Positions 60,301 to 64,000 of a DNA stretch of 64,000 nt are shown in pieces. This stretch comes from Mediterraneibacter glycyrrhizinilyticus. Its GTDB lineage: Bacteria > Bacillota > Clostridia > Lachnospirales > Lachnospiraceae. The stretch is from assembly GCF_016902345.1 (NCBI RefSeq), contig NZ_JACJLR010000008.1, forward strand, positions 1-64,000. Reading direction: 5' to 3'. Positions within the stretch are counted from its first letter, which is position 1. Each line of letters opens with the position of its first letter. Both the position numbers and the translations under genes were made by a program. Below the pieces are notes generated by a model, which saw only the letters and a program-made list of their open reading frames with translations, made no database searches and had not been told where the DNA came from.

Positions 60301-62992
60301 AGTAACACAGATCACAGTTGATAAAACAAATCTGAAAGCAGCGATTGACGAAGCGGCGAAAATCTCAAATGAAGATGGGAAGTATACAGAAGAGAGTTAT
60401 CAGGCGCTTTTGGAAGCATTGAAAGCGGCGGAATCAGTTTATCAGAATGAGGAAGCCACTCAATCTGAGGTTGACAGTCAGACTGCTCTTTTAAAGGCTG
60501 CGGTAGAAGCTCTGAAAGAAGTTACGCAGTTAGATAAAAACGATCTGAAAGACGCAATCACCAGAGCGGAAAGCCTGAACGATCAGAAAGATACTTATAC
60601 TGTGGATAGCTGGAATGCACTTTATGCAGTATATTCTGCGGCGCTAAACGTATATGAGGATACAGACGCATCGCAGGCGGAGATCGACACGCAGACAGAA
60701 CTGCTCCTGTCGGCAATTGACGCACTGATTCCTGTATCTGATGCTGTACTTGCAGACGGTTTGTACCAGATCAACGGGGAAATTGTCAATGCAACAGACC
60801 CAAGCAGGCTTTCTATGGCGGACAGTGCTCTGGAATATACGATCGATGAGAATGGGAATAAAGTAAAAAATCCGCTTTACATTGTTGTAAAAGAGGGACA
60901 GGCATACGTTAGACTGAGGTTCGTAGAACTTTCAAGCGAACTCGGCGGTCAGGCCTTCAGCGGGTATCTCGGTGAATTGAAATATTATCCGGACTTTGAT
61001 GATTCTGATACCGTTCCGGGAACAGATGAGGAGCTGGCGGATGTTATTGTTGAATACAGCTATCAGGGATACGATCAATATAATGATCCAGACTTTGGAA
61101 CTGACAGCTACATGAAAGGAAAATCTTACCCGGAGCAGGTATTGATCCCGATTGAGGCGGGGGACACAGAAGTATGGCTGAAACTCTATGTTCCGGTCAT
61201 GGAGGCAATCTCATCCGGAAGCGGCACACAGCAGGCAAGATTGCGTCTGGACTGGTCGGAAGAGAGTTTCATACAGATAAGAGATGAAAGTGTTGATGTC
61301 TCTAAACTTGAACAACAGATCAGCTATGCAAAGGCACTTGAGAAGGGATCTGCTTCAGATGCAACATGGGATGCGCTGCAGAGTTCGATCACAGCCGCTG
61401 AAGCAGTCTATAATAATCTCTCAGCGACACAGGAACAGATAGATGCTCAGATTACCCTGCTGCAAAAAGCGATGGCTGCAGTTCAGGCAGAAAACGGAAG
61501 TGCAGCAGATAAAACGCAGCTTCAATCCCTGATTACAAGTGCAGAAGATGCGTTGGAGAAAACGGATACTTATACATCCGAAAGTCTGGAAACATTAGAA
61601 ACGATTCTTGCCTATGCGCAAAGTGTTTATGAAAATGCAGATGCGGATCAGGCAACGGTCAATGCAGCGGTTAATGCGCTGAATAGGGCAATAGACGGAT
61701 TGATACAGGTCACTTCGGTGGATACTTCTCTATTAGAAAACGAGATCGCAAATGCGGAAGAACTGGCAAAACAGACAGATGTGTATACTGCAGAAAGCCT
61801 TCAAACATTGCAGGTTGCGATTAATAATGCGAAGAGAGTACTTGCAGACAATGCTAAAACACAGGAGACAGTGGACAAGCAGGTTACTGCATTGCAGAAT
61901 GCTCAGAAAGGACTTATAGAAAGGGTTACGGCCGATAAGAGTGCCTTGAAGGCTAAAATAGAAGAAGCACAGACCTATTTAGAAGATGAGTCAAAATATA
62001 CTGCGTCAACAATTTCTGGATTAAAAACAGCACTCAATAATGCGCGGACGGTGTACAATGATGAGACTGCATCACAGACCGCAGTGGATGCCCAAGTTAC
62101 CGCACTGAATAATGCGATCAATGCATTAGAAATAGCCGGAGATACTATATTAGACATCACAGATCTCGCCGATGGCGTATACTCCATCTACGGAGAGATG
62201 GTGAAGACAGATAAAACTTCCGAATCCATGTCCAATGCGGCAATCAATCACACGCTCAAGCTGACAGTTGAGGACGGTAAGTATTACATTACTATGAACT
62301 TCAATGGTCTTCAGTATGCCGGACAGTACGGCTACTTAAAAGACCTGCAGTATTTCCTGACCGGCTACACTACGAACCAGTACGGCGTTCCACAGGGAGA
62401 CCTTGCAGATGTGACCATTGATTCCTACCAGGCGGACGAGGATGGAAACCGCGTCAGTGATTCCTTCGGAACAGACTATCCGGATTATGTGACCTTTGAG
62501 CTGATCCCGGAGGCTCTGGAAGACGGATTTGTACCGCTTCAGGTATTTGTCCCGATCATGGAGTCCATTGCTGACGGAACGGGCACCCAGGCGGTTTACC
62601 TGAAACTTGACTGGAGTACTCTGAAACTTACATCATCTGACGATCCGGACTTTGAGGACGATGGAAACAATGACAACAATAATGACAACGGAGATGATGG
62701 AAATAATGGCGGAAGCGGATTGACCGGCGGAAGCAGCCTGACAGGAGGCTCCACACTGGGAACTTCCAATCTGGGCGGCTCCAGCCTCGGGTCTTCCAGC
62801 CTGGGTGGTTCCAGTCTCGGATCTTCTTCCCTGAAAAGTGGAAGAGGGCTTTCTTCCGCATCCAGCGTGAAGACGGATGATACGACGGCAGGCTACGGCG
62901 GATTTGCCGCACTGCTGGCAATCGGCTGCATGGCGGTCCTTGCGGGCGTAATGCAGAGAAGAACACAGAAGAAAGATAAGGAAACAGTTTAA
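57305..62992 (+). CDS. Giant cell-wall NEAT-domain protein (heme-uptake surface protein)
   Basis: 1895 residues. Signal peptide (1-32); FIVAR-type three-helix repeats throughout (about 36-165, 495-640, 925-1145, 1325-1615; pattern YT.ESW..L..A...A..V); NEAT-like domains near 323-479, 648-803, 817-924 (short), 1148-1320 and 1621-1776; an Asn/Asp/Gly linker (about 1780-1802), a GGSSLGSSSL repeat stalk, candidate sorting signal SVKTDDTT (about 1855), TM and RRTQKKDKETV tail. Domains 2, 4 and 5 share VP.ME.I..G.GTQ at the strand that usually carries the heme tyrosines. Probably anchored by the sortase B. Confidence 0.88.
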   Translation: MNRIKPCTKKVISLVLVLVLCLSMNSMAVLADGQTTAEKYAELHEYASTLKEEDYTEESWATFSELWSAIETISDISGLSEAVQGNFLSRLESAINGLEKVEKNNYDIYLDEIQSAEEMDGSVYTEESWEEFQTALNKEKDEILAKAQKEYEENGDIDTSYVTNFKKNYLLLYFKDAVTVSHEETGIMVSSYNYEMEKAEELEIEIYDESNWPYTVEGAWTTNIALTSSKYSAYKISIKDAEGNIFDTERAFQIQVPIPEKFDLSNLNVRLAQKSGASYKPSYEIDEENRMLTVTISNSLSKYSNSMTVFFYDSIETIDTATLSDGVYQVNVNLVKHSDSAATSMADGTLEDTAILVKDGSDTIIYLSFVPVEIFESPSYTGGLWCEVGEKADGKIDEDSMTVLSYYCNEDGTLKDNEIYDAITELACIKQIQLRLNEDCKNDNGGYTLAVSSPAMAAMNGLEFDEIIIDELLVNLLISKPEYLGSMEEAKASIPLYDKSALMKEIEYAELFEETDYTIDSYKVLSDAIADAETVYGTTFSDAAAGSEAYEEQILLIKEAISGLEENSELKEARENLKTAIDNAKEVELGEKTVSAFNELTSAINSAQAVYERSNVTVEELNEQIDILNAAVETFKNSPDASELNPEKLEDGEYKVYVDMKQVDKTSNSMSNGAIDHWITLTVEDGNYTATVDFNGMTISGQYGYLLDLKYYEAGYTYTSTGDPSGTLTPVTVLSTQKNSDGSDIIDNYNDADHLYPDVVSFPLVDKGTEEYVPLQVYVPIMESITAGTGTQNVLMKIDWTSLRTADDDTQDVIEFTEDGIYTVSSEIRESGSDEVSTFDQYLDKVRLVAKDGGLTAYIDFKTIKDGETENYITDVSIENGDDTGTTGKIERAVLSLPQNVELTNIRLKDNTGAEAEARLYLSLRSAELQTADKTALKEYIDNANAVLDNGKTYTEESLTVLKDALETAKAVYADDVAINTEIGSAGLALKNALDTMEEVTQITVDKTNLKAAIDEAAKISNEDGKYTEESYQALLEALKAAESVYQNEEATQSEVDSQTALLKAAVEALKEVTQLDKNDLKDAITRAESLNDQKDTYTVDSWNALYAVYSAALNVYEDTDASQAEIDTQTELLLSAIDALIPVSDAVLADGLYQINGEIVNATDPSRLSMADSALEYTIDENGNKVKNPLYIVVKEGQAYVRLRFVELSSELGGQAFSGYLGELKYYPDFDDSDTVPGTDEELADVIVEYSYQGYDQYNDPDFGTDSYMKGKSYPEQVLIPIEAGDTEVWLKLYVPVMEAISSGSGTQQARLRLDWSEESFIQIRDESVDVSKLEQQISYAKALEKGSASDATWDALQSSITAAEAVYNNLSATQEQIDAQITLLQKAMAAVQAENGSAADKTQLQSLITSAEDALEKTDTYTSESLETLETILAYAQSVYENADADQATVNAAVNALNRAIDGLIQVTSVDTSLLENEIANAEELAKQTDVYTAESLQTLQVAINNAKRVLADNAKTQETVDKQVTALQNAQKGLIERVTADKSALKAKIEEAQTYLEDESKYTASTISGLKTALNNARTVYNDETASQTAVDAQVTALNNAINALEIAGDTILDITDLADGVYSIYGEMVKTDKTSESMSNAAINHTLKLTVEDGKYYITMNFNGLQYAGQYGYLKDLQYFLTGYTTNQYGVPQGDLADVTIDSYQADEDGNRVSDSFGTDYPDYVTFELIPEALEDGFVPLQVFVPIMESIADGTGTQAVYLKLDWSTLKLTSSDDPDFEDDGNNDNNNDNGDDGNNGGSGLTGGSSLTGGSTLGTSNLGGSSLGSSSLGGSSLGSSSLKSGRGLSSASSVKTDDTTAGYGGFAALLAIGCMAVLAGVMQRRTQKKDKETV

Positions 62993-63007
62993 TACTTTAA
63001 AGAGCGG

Positions 63008-63037
63008 GAAGGGGCGGCGGAAACATGCGGCCCCTTC
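63008..63037 (+). terminator. Terminator after the NEAT gene
   Basis: GAAGGGGC (63008-63015) pairs with GCCCCTTC (63030-63037). No strong T-run, so termination may be partial. Confidence 0.5.
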
Positions 63038-63083
63038 TCGGTGTTTCCGGGAACAGGCGGAAGTATCTGCCTGCATATATATC

Positions 63084-63099
63084 GTTACTGAATAGTAAC
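63084..63099. promoter_or_regulatory. Dyad related to the iron boxes
   Basis: GTTACT-GAAT-AGTAAC; its core TTAC-N6-GTAA has the same geometry as TTAG-N6-CTAA with the inner base changed. It lies 30 bases before the Shp-like gene. Confidence 0.5.
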
Positions 63100-63128
63100 T
63101 ACATATCGATTACAGACAGGAGAGATCA

Positions 63129-64000
63129 ATGAATACGATAAAGAGAATGAGAAAGGCCATTGCCGGTCTGCTGGCGGTCTTTGTGCTTGCCGTGATGGGA
63201 GCTGGCATGAGCGCCGTGCCGGTACAGGCGGCAAGTGGAAATGTGTATACCTGCGTGATCCATCCCTGCTATGCCCATCCCGTTACCGGAGTGATCGAAG
63301 ACTCCGGCGGAGAGGCATCCTATGCCACCGGGCAGGGCATGGTGGAAGGCGCAGTCTATACAACAGGAATCCTGGAACTGACAGACAGCGGAGAATATTA
63401 CTTAACGATCCGCATGAGTCTGATGGACTATACATCAAATCACAGCTTCTGGGTCCAGAATGTCGGCGATTCCGGATGGTCCAGTCCGGCGGTCGGGGTG
63501 ACCGGAAGCGGCACGGACAGCAACGGGACAACCAATGATATCGCCATACAGGTGCCCAGCGAGAACTGCGTGGTGAGGGTTTCCATGTATGTAGATCCCA
63601 TGGGAAGGGACGTTGTATTTTATCTCTATCCCAGTGATTACGCAGCAGGAAATAATACTGATATGAACGCTACCATTGTGACGGAAGCATCCGGAAGCAG
63701 CAGTTCAGGCAGCACGTCATCAGGCAGCACCTCATCAGGCAGCAATTCTTCCGGAAGCAGCAATTCCGGAAGCAGCAGTACGGAAAGCAGCTCAGGAAGC
63801 GGTTCATCCAGTTCCGGTTCTTCCCTGCAGAGCAGCGCCGGACTTTCTTCTTCAGGATCTTCTGACACAGAGGATTCATCCGACAGCAGCTCAGACAGCA
63901 CAGCGCCGGAGCTGTCCAGCTCCATAGAGGAGGCGGCAACGCTTTCGACGGATTCCGTCACGGATACGGAACTGAACGGAGCCCAGGGGCTGAGCCTGTC
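63129..64000 (+). CDS. Shp-type heme-binding surface protein (cut by window end)
   Basis: At least 290 residues; continues beyond the window. Signal peptide 1-36 (cleavage near VQA-ASG), then a Shp domain (about 38-185): VYTCVIHPCYAHPVTGVIED, MVEGAVYTTGILELTDSGEY and VRVSMYVDPMGRDVVFYLYP. M71 (GQGM) and M158 (DPMG) match the two methionine heme ligands of streptococcal Shp. After 185 the chain is a Ser/Gly-rich stalk (GSSSSGSTSSG-like). Ribosome site CAGGAGAG. It likely accepts heme from the NEAT protein for import. Confidence 0.88.
   Translation, partial: MNTIKRMRKAIAGLLAVFVLAVMGAGMSAVPVQAASGNVYTCVIHPCYAHPVTGVIEDSGGEASYATGQGMVEGAVYTTGILELTDSGEYYLTIRMSLMDYTSNHSFWVQNVGDSGWSSPAVGVTGSGTDSNGTTNDIAIQVPSENCVVRVSMYVDPMGRDVVFYLYPSDYAAGNNTDMNATIVTEASGSSSSGSTSSGSTSSGSNSSGSSNSGSSSTESSSGSGSSSSGSSLQSSAGLSSSGSSDTEDSSDSSSDSTAPELSSSIEEAATLSTDSVTDTELNGAQGLSL

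Noticed and set aside
57420-62140. Regularly spaced repeats resembling a CRISPR array
   Set aside because: They are degenerate coding repeats (FIVAR helices) within one ORF, with no constant direct repeat.
62628-63961. Antisense ORFs rich in Leu/Ser/Pro
   Set aside because: Mirror images of the Gly/Ser-rich stalks of the NEAT and Shp proteins.

Overview
The window looks like chromosomal DNA of a gut Firmicute of the family Lachnospiraceae. Supporting this are strong AGGAGG ribosome sites, frequent GTG/TTG starts, Rho-independent terminators, a GH112 galacto-N-biose/lacto-N-biose phosphorylase, BceRS/BceAB-like and lantibiotic-immunity modules, remnants of Tn1549-type conjugative elements, and a sortase B/NEAT/Shp heme-surface locus. 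This is inferred from gene content; no rRNA, tRNA or CRISPR array was seen.

Layout. 0.1-4.4 kb: an AT-rich leftward operon (aminotransferase, TIGR04076 protein, pyridoxal kinase, two paralogous HD proteins) divergent from a Crp/Fnr regulator. 4.4-10.3 kb: remains of a conjugative element (tnpW, sigma-like gene, DUF6076, rhuM, DUF6809, tnpV, broken recombinase, relaxase piece, RelB/YafQ pair with a dead toxin, frame-shifted Cys-rich gene). 10.4-19.3 kb: SMR pump, aldo/keto reductase, then a LacI regulator and a five-gene operon (DlgD-like dehydrogenase, HAD phosphatase, transporter, hydantoinase-like ATPase, HEXXH protein) with a textbook promoter and LacI-type operators. 19.4-28 kb: a ferredoxin pseudogene, a LysR gene, and a second aldo/keto reductase cut in two by a 5.7-kb cassette carrying a recombinase remnant and a complete two-component/ABC detoxification module. 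28-34 kb: LysR plus split chromate transporter, lnpA, AraC, and a nahK carrying two internal deletions. 34-38 kb: PadR/HAAS pair, a response-regulator/histidine-kinase fusion, ABC ATPase, truncated permease. 38.1-41.4 kb: an inserted ars operon flanked by element genes. 41.4-45 kb: a damaged LanFEG-RK immunity system. 45-46.7 kb: several broken small genes. 46.7-52.7 kb: a BceRS/BceAB-like module with a GNAT toxin-antitoxin-like pair wedged between regulator and kinase genes. 52.7-64 kb: an iron/heme locus (ahpC remnant, methyltransferase, sortase B, two DtxR-like regulators, small secreted protein, 1895-residue NEAT protein, Shp-like protein running off the edge).

Three themes stand out. First, at least a dozen genes are cut by deletions whose joints often lie inside domains with no insertion sequence at the scar. 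Second, three antimicrobial-sensing ABC modules share one promoter architecture (6-bp direct repeats 11 bp apart, then 9-10 bp to the -10). Third, the heme locus combines NEAT domains without the usual heme tyrosines, two extended DtxR-like regulators, a repeated TTAG-N6-CTAA box, and a possible RNA switch in front of the giant NEAT gene. The best candidates for undescribed biology are this heme locus and the LacI-controlled hydantoinase/HEXXH operon.
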